This document shows positions 49,997 through 59,539 of a stretch of 64,000 bases of DNA, one piece after another. Origin of the DNA: Rhodoblastus sp963704565. Its GTDB lineage: Bacteria > Pseudomonadota > Alphaproteobacteria > Rhizobiales > Beijerinckiaceae. The translations under genes were made by a program, and so were the position numbers. The DNA lies in the NCBI GenBank assembly GCA_963704565.1, contig OY969917.1, forward strand, positions 1,178,001-1,242,000, given 5' to 3'. The notes beneath the pieces were generated by a model, which saw only the letters and a list, made by a program, of their open reading frames with translations, was not told the DNA's origin and did not search any database. The stretch's first letter is position 1. Each line of letters starts with the position of its first letter.

Positions 49997-52549
49997 CTAG
50001 TTCCCGTCCTGGGCCGCCTTCTCCGCTTCCATCAGCTTCTTCTTGTCCGCGTCGGTCAGGACCGGCGGCGCGACCGAAATGGTCAGCTTGTCGATCTTGC
50101 CGGTGAAAGCGAAGGGAACCTGATAATCGCCGTCGTCCACCGGCGTGCCGGTATCGGAGCCGATATCGAAGGTCTCATCCCACGGCAGGGTCAGTGGAAC
50201 CGTGTGTTCCATCTTCTCCGTCGCGACGACCTTGCCGTCGACGCTGAAGGTTCCCGTGCCGCCGCGGCCGAGGCCGCTGATGTTGTTGAAGGCGAGCGTC
50301 GCGAAGCCCAGCCCGTCATAAGTAAAATCATAGACAATCCGGTGTTTGCCCGGCGACAACGCGTCCGGCGCCTGCCATTTCACGCGCTTCAGGTCGAGCA
50401 GGTTCCAGGTGAAAACCGGCTTGCCCTTGAGCAGATAGAGCCCATAGCCGCCGAAACGCCCGCCACGGGTCACGATCACGCCCTCGCCACCGCCTTGCGG
50501 GACGTCGATGTCGGCGGTGATCGTGTAGGAGGTGTTGAGCAGGTCGGGTCCGGTTCCACGCGGCAGGCCGGTGATCGGCTCGCCGCTGTAAGTAAAGACC
50601 TTGCGGCCGCCATTCAGCGACGGACGCGGAGTCACGAGGCGGGTGGCCACCGAGGCGTCGAGCGGCAGCACCTGATATTTCGCGAATTCGGCGAACATCA
50701 GGTCGGTCATTTCCTTGACCTTCGCGGGGTTCTGCGCCGCGACGTCAGAATATTGCGTCCAGTCGTGGCGCACGTCGTAGAGCTCGAACTTATAGGCCGA
50801 GGCCGGATCCTCGATCGCCTTGCCAAGTAGTTGCCATGGCGGGCGAACCGGGACGCCGCTGAGCATCCATCCGTCGTCGTAAAGGCCCTGCACGCCCATC
50901 ATTTCGAAATACTGGATCTTGTGCGTCGTCGGCGCGTCGGAATTGGCCTTGTCGAAGGTATAGGCCATGCTGACGCCTTCGATCGGCTTCTGGGCGATGC
51001 CGTCCACCATCACGGGCGCGGGGATGCCGGTCGCTTCCAGAATGGTCGGCATGATGTCGATCACATGGTGGAACTGCCAGCGGATTCCGCCCTTGTCCGT
51101 GATGTGCCCCGGCCAGGAAATCGCCATGCCCTGGCGGGTGCCGCCGAAGAAGGAGGGAACCTGTTTCGTCCACTTGTAAGGCGTGTCGAAGGCCCAGGCC
51201 CACGGCACCGCCATGTGGTTATAGGTGAACTGCGTGCCCCAGGCGTCGTAGAACTTCATCTGGGCGGCGACCGGCAATTCGACGCCGTTGAACTGCAGCA
51301 CTTCGCTCGGCGTGCCCTTGGGCGAGCCCTCGGCGGAGGCGCCGTTGTCGCCGCTGATATAGATGATCAGCGTGTTGTCGAGTTCGCCGAGATCGTCGAC
51401 CGCCTGGATCACGCGACCGATCTCGTGGTCGGTATAGGCGAGAAAAGCGGCGTAGACTTCGGCCTGGCGGATATAGAGCTTCTTCTCCTCATCCGTCGTC
51501 TTTTCCCAGCGCTGGAGCAGGTCGTCCGGCCAGGGGGTCAGCTTGGCGTCCTGAGGGATCACGCCGAGCTTTTTCTGGTTGGCGAAGATCGTGTCGCGCA
51601 GCGCATTCCAGCCATTGTCGAAAAGATGCATGTCATGAATCTTCTCGACCCATTCCGGCGTCGGATGGTGCGGCGCGTGGGTGCCGCCGGGGACGTAATA
51701 GACGAACCACGACAGGGTCGGGTTGATGTCCTTGAGTTGGTTGATCCAGTGGATGGCGTCGTCGGCCATCGCCGTGGTCAGGTTCCATTTCCCCTGCTGT
51801 CCGACAAAGGGATAGATCGGAGTCGTGTTGCGGAACAGGTTGGGCTCCCACTGGCTGGCGTCGCCGCCGACAAAGCCGTAGAAATATTCGAAGCCCATGC
51901 CGGTCGGCCATTGATCGAACGGCCCGGCCTGGCTCGCCGTCCAGCCCGGCGTGTTGTGGTCCTTGCCGAACCAGGCGGTGCGGTAGCCGTTCTCCCGCAG
52001 GATGCGGCCGATCGTCGCCGAATCCTTGCCGATCACGCTGTTGTAGCCGGGAAAGCCCGACGCCGCTTCGGAGACGACGCCGAAGCCGACCGAATGGTGG
52101 TTGCGGCCGGTGATCAGCGCCGCGCGCGTCGGCGAGCACAGCGAAGTCGAGTGGAAATTGGTATAGCGCAGGCCGTCATTGGCGATGCGGTCGAGCGCCG
52201 GCGTCGGGATCACGCCGCCGAAGGTCGAGGGCGCGGCGAAGCCGACGTCGTCGGTCATGATTAGGAGAATGTTCGGCGCGCCCTTCGGCGGCACGACGCG
52301 CGCTGGCCAGCCGGGCTTCGACCGCGCGGCGTTGAGCTCGATCTGGCCATGGAACGGCTGGGACGGCGGCGGCAGATAGCGGCCGTCGATGGTCGTGGTG
52401 GCGTCGGGCGCGCCCGGCGTCCCGGTGATCTGCTGGGCCCGGGCCTCATTTCCGGCGACGCCGAGGGCGGCGGCCAGGCCGATCGCGGCGAACACCGCCG
52501 CGCGCCGCGGCCCAGGTTTTCCAACGCAAGCCTGCTGGAACACATTCAT
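49997..52549 (-). CDS. Arylsulfatase (formylglycine-dependent)
   Basis: An 850-residue exported sulfatase: signal peptide ending NEARAQ, sulfatase core with ILLIMTDDVGFAAPSTFGG (metal Asp pair), C138SPTR (Cys converted to formylglycine) and GYRTAWFGKDHNT (Lys-x-H), ISGDNGASAEG (metal DN) and a C-terminal beta-sandwich with TGLPRGTGPDLLNTSYTITADIDVP. It removes sulfate from aryl or other sulfate esters in the periplasm. An anaerobic- or FGE-type maturase is not in the window. It is flanked by an IS5 remnant and an IS110, and diverges from a broken AraC-type gene that may have been its regulator. Confidence 0.93.
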   Translation of the reverse strand: MNVFQQACVGKPGPRRAAVFAAIGLAAALGVAGNEARAQQITGTPGAPDATTTIDGRYLPPPSQPFHGQIELNAARSKPGWPARVVPPKGAPNILLIMTDDVGFAAPSTFGGVIPTPALDRIANDGLRYTNFHSTSLCSPTRAALITGRNHHSVGFGVVSEAASGFPGYNSVIGKDSATIGRILRENGYRTAWFGKDHNTPGWTASQAGPFDQWPTGMGFEYFYGFVGGDASQWEPNLFRNTTPIYPFVGQQGKWNLTTAMADDAIHWINQLKDINPTLSWFVYYVPGGTHAPHHPTPEWVEKIHDMHLFDNGWNALRDTIFANQKKLGVIPQDAKLTPWPDDLLQRWEKTTDEEKKLYIRQAEVYAAFLAYTDHEIGRVIQAVDDLGELDNTLIIYISGDNGASAEGSPKGTPSEVLQFNGVELPVAAQMKFYDAWGTQFTYNHMAVPWAWAFDTPYKWTKQVPSFFGGTRQGMAISWPGHITDKGGIRWQFHHVIDIMPTILEATGIPAPVMVDGIAQKPIEGVSMAYTFDKANSDAPTTHKIQYFEMMGVQGLYDDGWMLSGVPVRPPWQLLGKAIEDPASAYKFELYDVRHDWTQYSDVAAQNPAKVKEMTDLMFAEFAKYQVLPLDASVATRLVTPRPSLNGGRKVFTYSGEPITGLPRGTGPDLLNTSYTITADIDVPQGGGEGVIVTRGGRFGGYGLYLLKGKPVFTWNLLDLKRVKWQAPDALSPGKHRIVYDFTYDGLGFATLAFNNISGLGRGGTGTFSVDGKVVATEKMEHTVPLTLPWDETFDIGSDTGTPVDDGDYQVPFAFTGKIDKLTISVAPPVLTDADKKKLMEAEKAAQDGN

Positions 52550-52760
52550 GGCGTTTCCCCCAAATCGATGAAATCATGCAAAAACGCACAGATCGGCGCA
52601 AATCCGCGCCTGTCGGCCGGGGCCAAAATCATCGGGCGGCCAACGGCTGTCGGCGCCATAGTCGTGGTGCGATTTATCGTTCAGCGGCCCACCGAAATGT
52701 TACACATTTACGACAACACTCGGAAATAACCTCATTTCTTCTGTAAACGGGTGAGATGAC
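52550..52760. promoter_or_regulatory. Divergent promoter region of sulfatase and AraC fragment
   Basis: A 210-bp space between the divergent sulfatase and AraC-like fragment with AT-richer parts near 52660-52745 ('gttacacatttacgacaacac'). Operators were not recognised. Confidence 0.35.
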
Positions 52761-52970
52761 ATGGTCGCGACGATCAAGGCTCGGAACGGCTTCCCGATGA
52801 GGGAGGTTCTCGAATCCTGCGGAATCGATTCCGCAGGCGTCGTGAAGTCCGTCGGGCTCGACCGAAGTCTTTTCGCCAATCGCGAGGCCCCCGTCCTTTT
52901 TGCCGATGTTGCGCGCCTGATCGTGGAATGCGTTCGCGTCAGCGGCTGCGACGATTTCCGTCTACAGTGA
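52761..52970 (+). pseudogene. AraC-family regulator N-terminal fragment cut by IS110
   Basis: The 69 codons from ATG 52761 have the start of an AraC-type sensor domain of the arabinose-binding class: helix VLESCGIDSAGVVKSVGLD, then FADVARLIVECVRVSGCDDFRL. The frame ends in a TGA made at the IS junction. The DNA-binding half is not found on the far side of the IS (hom begins there), so it has been lost. Confidence 0.65.
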
Positions 52971-54413
52971 TGGGGTGGACGGTGCCCCGAAGCGGCATCG
53001 ATGTGCCATGATGGTGGTCGATGAAACAACCGTCAGATGGAGCGCCGTCCATGGGTAAGTCTATCAAGAATCTTTCTTCTGTCACGCAAGTTGGTCTCGA
53101 CCTCGCCAAGAACGTGTTTCAGGTGCATGCAATTGACGCGCAAGGCGCGGTCATCGTCGCCAAGCCTGTCCGGCGCGGGCAGCTTTTGCAATTTTTCGCC
53201 TCGCTTCCGCCGTGCCTTGTCGGCATGGAGGCTTGCAGCTCGGCGCATCATTGGGCGCGCGAGCTGATCGGGCTTGGCTTTTCGGTCAAGCTGATCCCGC
53301 CCGCCTATGTGAAGCCTTTCGTTCGGCGCAACAAGAACGACGCCGCCGACGCCGCGGCGATCTGCGAGGCCTTGGGGCGGCCGAACATGCGCTTCGTGCC
53401 GGTGCGCTCGGTCGACAACCAGGCGCAATTGATGCGCCACCGCGCGCGCGAGTTGCTGGTCGGCCAGCGCACGCAACTCCTCAATGCGCTGCGCGGGCAT
53501 CTGGCGGAAATCGGCGTCGTCGCGGCGCAAGGCGCGCAAAACGCCTATGTGCTCAAACGCATGGCCGCCGAAGGCTGCGACGAAAACGGCGAGATCGTCG
53601 TCGCCGATTGCGTGCGCGCGGCGCTGGCGCCGCTGGCTCGCCAGATCGACGCGCTCGATGAGGAAATCGACCGGATCGGAGCCGAGATCGAGGCGCTGAT
53701 CGAGACCGACGAGAGGGCGCGGCGGCTGATGACCATTCCCGGCGTCGGGCCGGTCACGGCTTCGGCGGTCGTTGCGACCGTGCAAGACATCGGCGCCTTC
53801 GCCTCCGGCCGCGAGTTCGCTGCTTTTCTCGGCCTTGTGCCGCGCCAATATTCGAGCGGCGGCAAGGAGAAGCTCGGCCGCATCTCGAAAATGGGCGACC
53901 GTTACTTGCGCAAATTGCTGGTGGTCGGGGCTTGCGCGGTGCTGTGCCATCGCAAGGGCCATAGCGACGCCCTGCGCGTCTGGGCCGATCGGCTGCTGGA
54001 GCGCAAGGACGCCAAATACAAGTTCAAGCTGACGGCGGTGGCGCTGGCCAACAAGCTGGCGCGCATCGTCTTCGCGCTGCTGGCGCGCGGCGGCGTTTAC
54101 GTCGGGCGGCAGGCCGCCGCCTGACGCCGGCCACAGGGTTTTCGCCGCAAGGCGAAACGCAATCGAGGGTGACCAAGGGGTGATGTGAACCACGGAAAGG
54201 CTCGGAAGCCTGATGTAGTGTCGGCGCCAATGCGAGCGCGATACGGTGATTGAGGCAAAGAGCCAGGCGGACGATCCATCAGGGCCAGCGGCGATAAAAA
54301 CCCGCGTCAACAGGCCGAAGACATGACCGCACCCGAGACGTTCACAGCACGCCAAGAAAACCCTTGATCAAGGGGCGCCGTCCAGACATGACAGTCCACT
54401 TTTCCCACCCCCC
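52970..54413 (+). mobile_element. IS110-family (IS1111-type) insertion sequence
   Basis: One transposase gene, with subterminal inverted repeats GGACGGTGCCCC (52977-52988) and GGGGCGCCGTCC (54372-54383), typical of the IS1111 group where the repeats lie inside the ends. The right end includes a C-run near 54406-54415. Edges are approximate. It has truncated the AraC-like gene and lies 13 bp from the end of hom. Confidence 0.8.
53051..54124 (+). CDS. IS110-family transposase (DEDD)
   Basis: A 357-residue transposase (ATG 53051; a start 30 bp earlier is in frame). The RuvC-like DEDD domain has GLDLAKNVFQVHAID (Asp), GMEACSSAHHWA (Glu) and RRNKNDAADAAAI (Asp-Asp). The C-terminal transposase-20 domain has MTIPGVGPVTASAVVATV and FAAFLGLVPRQYSSGGKEKLGRISKMGDRYLRKLLV, the usual Ser region. 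It is intact and probably active; IS110 enzymes use a bridge RNA encoded near the element end, which I could not delimit. Confidence 0.95.
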   Translation: MGKSIKNLSSVTQVGLDLAKNVFQVHAIDAQGAVIVAKPVRRGQLLQFFASLPPCLVGMEACSSAHHWARELIGLGFSVKLIPPAYVKPFVRRNKNDAADAAAICEALGRPNMRFVPVRSVDNQAQLMRHRARELLVGQRTQLLNALRGHLAEIGVVAAQGAQNAYVLKRMAAEGCDENGEIVVADCVRAALAPLARQIDALDEEIDRIGAEIEALIETDERARRLMTIPGVGPVTASAVVATVQDIGAFASGREFAAFLGLVPRQYSSGGKEKLGRISKMGDRYLRKLLVVGACAVLCHRKGHSDALRVWADRLLERKDAKYKFKLTAVALANKLARIVFALLARGGVYVGRQAAA

Positions 54414-54425
54414 CAAGCCGGAAAA

Positions 54426-55724
54426 TCATTCCCGCTCGATCCGGATCACCTGCGGCTTGTCGGCGACGTGGCCGTCCTTGACGATCTGCGCCAAAGCTTC
54501 GCGCACGCTGGCCTCGGTGGTGGCGTAGGTGACCAGCACCACCGGCGCCACGCTGTCGTCGCCCGCGCTGGCGCGGCGCTGGACGATGCTTTCGAGCGAA
54601 ATGCCGTGTTCGGCCATGCGGGTGGCGATGGCCGCCGCCGCGCCGATGTGGTTGCGCACCGCAAGGCGGATATAATAGCCGCCCTCATGGCGCTGCATCG
54701 GCGATTTGTCGGCCGCGGCCAGATGTTCGACCGGCAGGCCGAAGGGCGCCGAGCGGATGCCGCGCGCGATGTCGGCGATATCCGCCACCACGGCGGAGGC
54801 CGTCGCCATGCCGCCGGCGCCGGGGCCGACCAAAGTCAATTCGTTGACCGCGTCGGCGTCCACCGTGACCGCATTGGTCACGCCCATCACCTGGGCGATG
54901 GCGGAAGACAGCGGCACCATGGTCGGATGGACGCGCTGTTCGACGCCATGCGGCGTGCGCTGGGCGACGCCAAGCAGTTTGACCCGATAGCCAAGCTCGG
55001 CGGCGGCCTGGAGATCGGCCAGCGAAATGTCCTGGATGCCTTCGATGCTGATCGCCTCGGCGTCGAGTTTCACCCCGAAGGCGAGCGAGGCGAGGATGGC
55101 CAGCTTGTGGGCGGTGTCGAAGCCGCCGATGTCGAAGGTCGGATCAGCTTCGGCATAGCCGAGTTTCTGGGCCTCGGCGAGGCATTCGGCGAAAGACAGG
55201 CCCTCCAGCTCCATCTGCGACAGGATGTAATTGCAGGTGCCGTTGAGAATGCCATAGACGCGTTCGATGCTGTTGCCCGCCAGCCCCTCGCGCAGGGTTT
55301 TCACGATGGGAATGCCGCCGGCGACCGAGGCCTCGAAGGCGAGCGCGGTGTGATGCTGTTCCGCCAGCCGCGCCAGAGCGATTCCGTGTTTGGCGAGCAA
55401 GGCCTTGTTGGCGGTGACCACCGATTTGCCGGCAGAAAGCGCCGCCTCGACGCTGTCGCGCGCCGGCCCCTCGTCGCCGCCGATCAGTTCGACGAAGAGG
55501 TCGATATTTTCGGAAGCGGCGAGTTCCATCGGCGTCGTGAACCAGGTCGCGCCGGACAGGTTCACGCCCCGCTCGCGGGCGGGATCGCGCGCGGAAACCC
55601 CGGTCACCACGATTTTCTTGCCGGTGCGGGCGGCGAGATCGGCCGACTGGGCCTCCAGCAGCCGCATCACCGCCGCGCCGACCGTGCCGAGGCCGGCGAT
55701 GCCGACGCGCAAAATTTCACTCAT
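54426..55724 (-). CDS. hom: Homoserine dehydrogenase
   Basis: A 432-residue enzyme: NAD(P)-binding GIAGLGTVGAAVMRLL, catalytic region with AFEASVAGGIPIVKTLREGLAGN, GILNGTCNYILSQME and GYAEADPTFDIGGFDTAHKLAIL, and a C-terminal ACT domain (YYIRLAVRNHIGAAAAIATRMAEHGISLESIVQR). It reduces aspartate semialdehyde to homoserine, the precursor of methionine and threonine. It probably responds to threonine via ACT. It follows the dGTPase-like gene on the same strand (60-bp gap). Confidence 0.96.
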   Translation of the reverse strand: MSEILRVGIAGLGTVGAAVMRLLEAQSADLAARTGKKIVVTGVSARDPARERGVNLSGATWFTTPMELAASENIDLFVELIGGDEGPARDSVEAALSAGKSVVTANKALLAKHGIALARLAEQHHTALAFEASVAGGIPIVKTLREGLAGNSIERVYGILNGTCNYILSQMELEGLSFAECLAEAQKLGYAEADPTFDIGGFDTAHKLAILASLAFGVKLDAEAISIEGIQDISLADLQAAAELGYRVKLLGVAQRTPHGVEQRVHPTMVPLSSAIAQVMGVTNAVTVDADAVNELTLVGPGAGGMATASAVVADIADIARGIRSAPFGLPVEHLAAADKSPMQRHEGGYYIRLAVRNHIGAAAAIATRMAEHGISLESIVQRRASAGDDSVAPVVLVTYATTEASVREALAQIVKDGHVADKPQVIRIERE

Positions 55725-55784
55725 GACCCGGCCCCCGAAGGTTTTGACGCTTTCGCGGCCTTTTGCCTGATTTCGGGCGGGCGA

Positions 55785-57098
55785 TCAATGCGGCTTCTCT
55801 GCGGCGTTTCCGCCAAGCCATTGCTCCGCCTGCGCCAGGGCGTAGCGGTCGGTCATGCCGGCGATATAATCGGAAACCACCCGCGCCCGGCCCGCCTCGT
55901 CGCAAGGGCGCGCGGCTTGCGCCCATTCCTCCGGCATGGATTCGGGGTCGGAAAAAAATTTCTCGAACAGGCCGCGCACGATTTTTTCGGCGCTGCGCCA
56001 GACCGGCAGGACCGCGGCGTGGCGGTACATGCGGGTGAACAAAAAATCCTTGATCTCCTTTTGCGCGCGCTCCATCTCGTCGGAAAAGGCCACCACCGCG
56101 AATTCGCAACGGCGGATGTCGTCGATGCTTTGGGGCGCGGCCAGGCGCAGCCGCCGCGCGCTCTCGGAAAAAGCGTCCTCGACGAAGCGGGTGATGATCC
56201 GGCGCACCAGTTCGTGGATCGCCCGCACCCGCTCCAGACCCGGATGGAGCGCGTCGATCTCGGCGAGCAGCCGGTTCAGGAACGGCACGCGGCGCAGATC
56301 GTCGAGGCTGAACAGGCCGGCGCGCAGGCCGTCGTCGATGTCATGGGCGTTATAGGCGATGTCGTCGGCCAAAGCGGCGCATTGCGCCTCGGCCGAGGCG
56401 AAAAGCTCGAGATCGAGGGGAAAGATCTTGTCGAAGGCGACGATTTCCCGCGGGACCGGGCGCCTGCGCCCGAGCGGGACGCGCGGCCCCGCCAGCGGCC
56501 CGTTGTGCTTCACCAGCCCTTCCAGCGTCTCGTAGCACAGGTTGAGCCCGTCCCAGTCGGCGTAGCGGCGTTCCAGCGTCGTGACGATGCGCAAGGCGTG
56601 GGCGTTATGGTCGAAGCCGCCAAAAGGCGCCATGCAGGCGTCGAGCACGTCCTCGCCGGCATGACCAAAACAGGTATGGCCGAGATCGTGGGCGAGCGCC
56701 GTCGCCTCGGCCAGGTCTTCGTCGAGCCGCAGGCCCCGCGCCAGGGCGCGGGCGATCTGCGCCACTTCGATCGTATGGGTCAGGCGGGTGCGGAAATGGT
56801 CGCCTTCGAGCGGGATGAAGACCTGGGTCTTGTGGGCGAGGCGGCGGAAGGCGGTGGAATGGATCAGCCGGTCGCGGTCGCGCTGGAAATCGCCGCGCGT
56901 CGGCGAGGCCGGCTCGGTGAAAAGCCGGCCGCGCGTGCGCCGCCAGTCGGCGGCGTAAGGCGCCAGCGGCTTGACGTGTAAAAAATCGGGAGCCGGCGCG
57001 TCGGACAAGGCGGACCTGCTGAAAAAAGATGACGCGGATGCGCGCCGCCCTTGCGGATAGCATGGCGGCCCCTGGATCGAAAAGGCGCGAGCGCGCAT
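55785..57098 (-). CDS. dGTPase-like deoxynucleotide triphosphohydrolase
   Basis: A 437-residue HD-domain protein of the dgt-like family. The HD residues are RRLAHKTQVF, RLTHTIEVAQIAR, LAHDLGHTCFGHAGE and a later ADDIAYNAHDIDDGL. It probably cleaves dNTPs to nucleoside and triphosphate. The conserved part begins about residue 42 (PLAPYAADWRRTRGRLF); the ATG at 57098 gives an extended Arg/Ser-rich leader, and a TTG near 57004 is an alternative start. Confidence 0.9.
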   Translation of the reverse strand: MRARAFSIQGPPCYPQGRRASASSFFSRSALSDAPAPDFLHVKPLAPYAADWRRTRGRLFTEPASPTRGDFQRDRDRLIHSTAFRRLAHKTQVFIPLEGDHFRTRLTHTIEVAQIARALARGLRLDEDLAEATALAHDLGHTCFGHAGEDVLDACMAPFGGFDHNAHALRIVTTLERRYADWDGLNLCYETLEGLVKHNGPLAGPRVPLGRRRPVPREIVAFDKIFPLDLELFASAEAQCAALADDIAYNAHDIDDGLRAGLFSLDDLRRVPFLNRLLAEIDALHPGLERVRAIHELVRRIITRFVEDAFSESARRLRLAAPQSIDDIRRCEFAVVAFSDEMERAQKEIKDFLFTRMYRHAAVLPVWRSAEKIVRGLFEKFFSDPESMPEEWAQAARPCDEAGRARVVSDYIAGMTDRYALAQAEQWLGGNAAEKPH

Positions 57099-57155
57099 TG
57101 ACCATGGCCCATTCGCGACTATCTTTGAAAAAGCTGAAATTTTTCGGAGGATCGC

Positions 57156-57497
57156 ATGAACCAGATCGCGGCGGAACCGGTGGTCGCCACCCAAAACGCC
57201 CTCAAGCGGGTCGCGGAGGTGCTGCGCGGCGAGACGCCGGGCGCCTTCTTGCGCATCGCGGTCAATGGCGGCGGCTGTTCCGGCTTTCAATACGCCTTCG
57301 ACATCGTGCCCGCGCCCGAGGACGGCGACCTGATTCTCGGCGACGCCGAGGCGCGGCTGGCGATCGACCAGGTGTCGCTCGATTTCCTCAAGGGCGCCAA
57401 AATCGATTTCGTGGACGATCTGATGGGCCAGTCCTTCAAGATCGACAACCCCAACGCCACCGCGTCCTGCGGCTGCGGAACAAGCTTCTCCGTTTGA
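57156..57497 (+). CDS. erpA: ErpA/IscA-type iron-sulfur insertion protein
   Basis: A 113-residue A-type Fe-S carrier. The cysteines are in NGGGCSGFQY (first) and ASCGCGTSFSV (CGC near the end), the conserved C-x(60-65)-C-G-C arrangement. CGGAGG precedes the ATG. It faces away from the dGTPase-like gene. ErpA and IscA cannot be fully separated by reading; erpA is the usual name at this locus next to dgt. Confidence 0.93.
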   Translation: MNQIAAEPVVATQNALKRVAEVLRGETPGAFLRIAVNGGGCSGFQYAFDIVPAPEDGDLILGDAEARLAIDQVSLDFLKGAKIDFVDDLMGQSFKIDNPNATASCGCGTSFSV

Positions 57498-57622
57498 GGA
57501 TTCCTTCGGGCGGCGCTATAGCGAGAGACCGACATTGGAGCCGCCCCGCTCGCCATGGTTTCGCGCGCCCTCTTTCCAGCTAGTCGCCCTCGGCCGCCCT
57601 TCGCGGGCGGAGCGCGCGCGGC

Positions 57623-58726
57623 ATGAGAGGCCCCAACGCCGTCGATTTCTGGCGCGGATTCGCCTTGGCGACCATTTTTGTCGATCACATTCCCGGCATT
57701 TTCCTCGAACGCTACACCTTCCGCCATTATTCCCTGTCCGACGCGGCGGAGCTGTTCGTTTTGCTGGCCGGCGTGGCGCTGCGCTATGTCTGCAATTCGC
57801 TGGCGAAGGAGCCGCCGGGCGCGGCGGTCTATCGGCTGGCGGGCCGCGCCCTCACCATTTATTTCGCGCAACTGGTCATCACCGCGCTCGCCATCGCGCT
57901 GTTGGCCGGCGCGGCCAAGGCGCTGGAGCAACCCTATATATTGCAATGGAACAATGCGGCCGCCGTGTTCGAGGATCCGGCCGACGCCCATATCGGCCTG
58001 GCCTTGTTGCGCTACCAACTCGGCTTTTTCGACATTCTGCCGCTCTATGTCGTGCTGATGGCGATGGGGCCGACCATCGCCATCATCGACCGCTACGCGT
58101 CGCGCGCCCTTTTGCCCCTGTCTTTCGGGCTTTACCTCTATACGCTGGCGACCGGCCTCAACCTGCCGACCTGGCCGGTCGAGGGCGAGTGGTATTTCAG
58201 CCCCTTCGCCTGGCAATTCATCTTCGTGCTCGGCTTCGCGCTGGCCGGGCCGCGCGGCTGGTCGAGCTGGCCGCCGCGCGTCAAAAAAGTCCTGTTCTGG
58301 CTGGCCGGCGCCCAGGTTTTCCTGGGCGCCGGGCTGGCGCTGGCGGGCGTTTCGCCCGACCCCGCCTCCCTGCCGAGCCCCAAATTGTTCTTCGTCTTCG
58401 ACAAGACCTATCTTTCGCCCGCGCGGCTGATCCATGCTTTGGCTTTGGCCTGCTTTTTCGTCGGCGCGTTCAAATATATCGACCGTCTGATCCCGCGCCT
58501 CACGCAATATCTGGCGATGCTGGGGCGCAATTCGCTGAATGTCTTTTGTGCGGCGTCGCTGCTCAGCCTTTTGGGGCAGATCGTCCGTTATGCGTTCAAC
58601 GGGCGTATCGAAATGGACGTCGTCATGATACTGGTCGGATGGTCATCGATGGGCTTGGTCGCATGGTTGTCGGAATGGCGAAAGAGACACGCCGTGGCGC
58701 GCGCCGGGCGCGCGGCCGCGACCTGA
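57623..58726 (+). CDS. opgC: OpgC-type acyltransferase
   Basis: A 367-residue integral membrane acyltransferase with about ten helices. It starts GPNAVDFWRGFALATIFVDHIPG, the typical OpgC N-terminus with His, followed by HYSLSDAAELFVLLAGVALRY. OpgC transfers succinyl groups to periplasmic glucans. The 3' end overlaps the start of the SGNH-like gene by about 50 bases, so the two are co-expressed. Confidence 0.9.
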   Translation: MRGPNAVDFWRGFALATIFVDHIPGIFLERYTFRHYSLSDAAELFVLLAGVALRYVCNSLAKEPPGAAVYRLAGRALTIYFAQLVITALAIALLAGAAKALEQPYILQWNNAAAVFEDPADAHIGLALLRYQLGFFDILPLYVVLMAMGPTIAIIDRYASRALLPLSFGLYLYTLATGLNLPTWPVEGEWYFSPFAWQFIFVLGFALAGPRGWSSWPPRVKKVLFWLAGAQVFLGAGLALAGVSPDPASLPSPKLFFVFDKTYLSPARLIHALALACFFVGAFKYIDRLIPRLTQYLAMLGRNSLNVFCAASLLSLLGQIVRYAFNGRIEMDVVMILVGWSSMGLVAWLSEWRKRHAVARAGRAAAT

Positions 58727-59529
58727 TCCGGCGCGGACTCGCGCGCTTCGCACTCGCCGTGGCCTTGGCGCTCGCCCTGGCGCTGCCCTGCGGCGACGTT
58801 TTGGCGCAGGGAGTCGCGCCGCCCGCGGGCGGCGCCCGGGCGCAGGAGGTGGCGCGGCCCGCCTCCGCCTGCGATACGCCGGCCTCGGCGCTCGCGGCCC
58901 CGGCGCCCCTGCCCCATGTCGCGGCGGCGCTGAAAAGCAAGAAAATCCACATATTGATCGTCGGCTCGCCGGTCGGCTTGAACCAGGGCCAGCGCAAGCC
59001 TTTTCCCGCCGCCCTCGAATTCCTGCTCGATCGGGCCCTTGTCGGGGTGGATGCGGTCGTCGCCGACCGTCCGGTGTCGGGCGAGACGGCGGCGACCGCC
59101 GTCGAGCGGATGCGCACCGAGGTCGCGCTGGACCGGCCCGACCTGCTGGTCTGGCGGGTCGGCTCCGATGACGCGCTCCAGTTCGTCGCGCCGGAAGATT
59201 ATGAGAGCGCCGTGCGCGCGGGCGTGCGCTGGGCCAAGGACAATGGCATCGACGTACTGCTGGTCGGCTTCGAGACCAATCCCTGGCTGCACGACCAGAG
59301 CGAAGCCAAGGCCATACGCGAGGCGACGCGCCGGGTGGCCCAGTCCGAAAACGTGCTTTATCTGCGCCGCCTGGAGGCCATGCAGTTCCTGGCGAAAACC
59401 CGCAAAAGCGTGGCCGAGGGCGGCAATCCGTTCTCGCTCGACGCCGGTTACGATTGCCTGGCGGAACAGGTTGCGCAAGCCCTGGTCGCCAATCTGGTGC
59501 TGCGCCACGTGCGCCCCGCCAAACCTTGA
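58675..59529 (+). CDS. SGNH-hydrolase-like exported protein with incomplete active site
   Basis: A 284-residue protein with an Arg-rich n-region and hydrophobic core (LALALALALPCGDVLAQ) as signal. The SGNH fold is visible in KIHILIVGSPVGLN, SGETAATAVERMRTEVALDRPDLLVWRVGSDDAL and LDAGYDCLAEQVAQAL. The block V dyad, normally D-x-x-H, reads FSLDAGYD without a His, and block I has GSPVG instead of GDS. It may be a non-catalytic or modified acyl-handling partner of OpgC. The ATG lies inside the opgC 3' end; 58663 is an alternative. Confidence 0.75.
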   Translation: MAKETRRGARRARGRDLIRRGLARFALAVALALALALPCGDVLAQGVAPPAGGARAQEVARPASACDTPASALAAPAPLPHVAAALKSKKIHILIVGSPVGLNQGQRKPFPAALEFLLDRALVGVDAVVADRPVSGETAATAVERMRTEVALDRPDLLVWRVGSDDALQFVAPEDYESAVRAGVRWAKDNGIDVLLVGFETNPWLHDQSEAKAIREATRRVAQSENVLYLRRLEAMQFLAKTRKSVAEGGNPFSLDAGYDCLAEQVAQALVANLVLRHVRPAKP

Positions 59530-59539
59530 CCGCGACGCC

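Noticed and set aside
54468..56981. 837-codon plus-strand frame opposite hom and dgt
   Set aside because: It spans two real genes in antisense, which a true gene would not do here.
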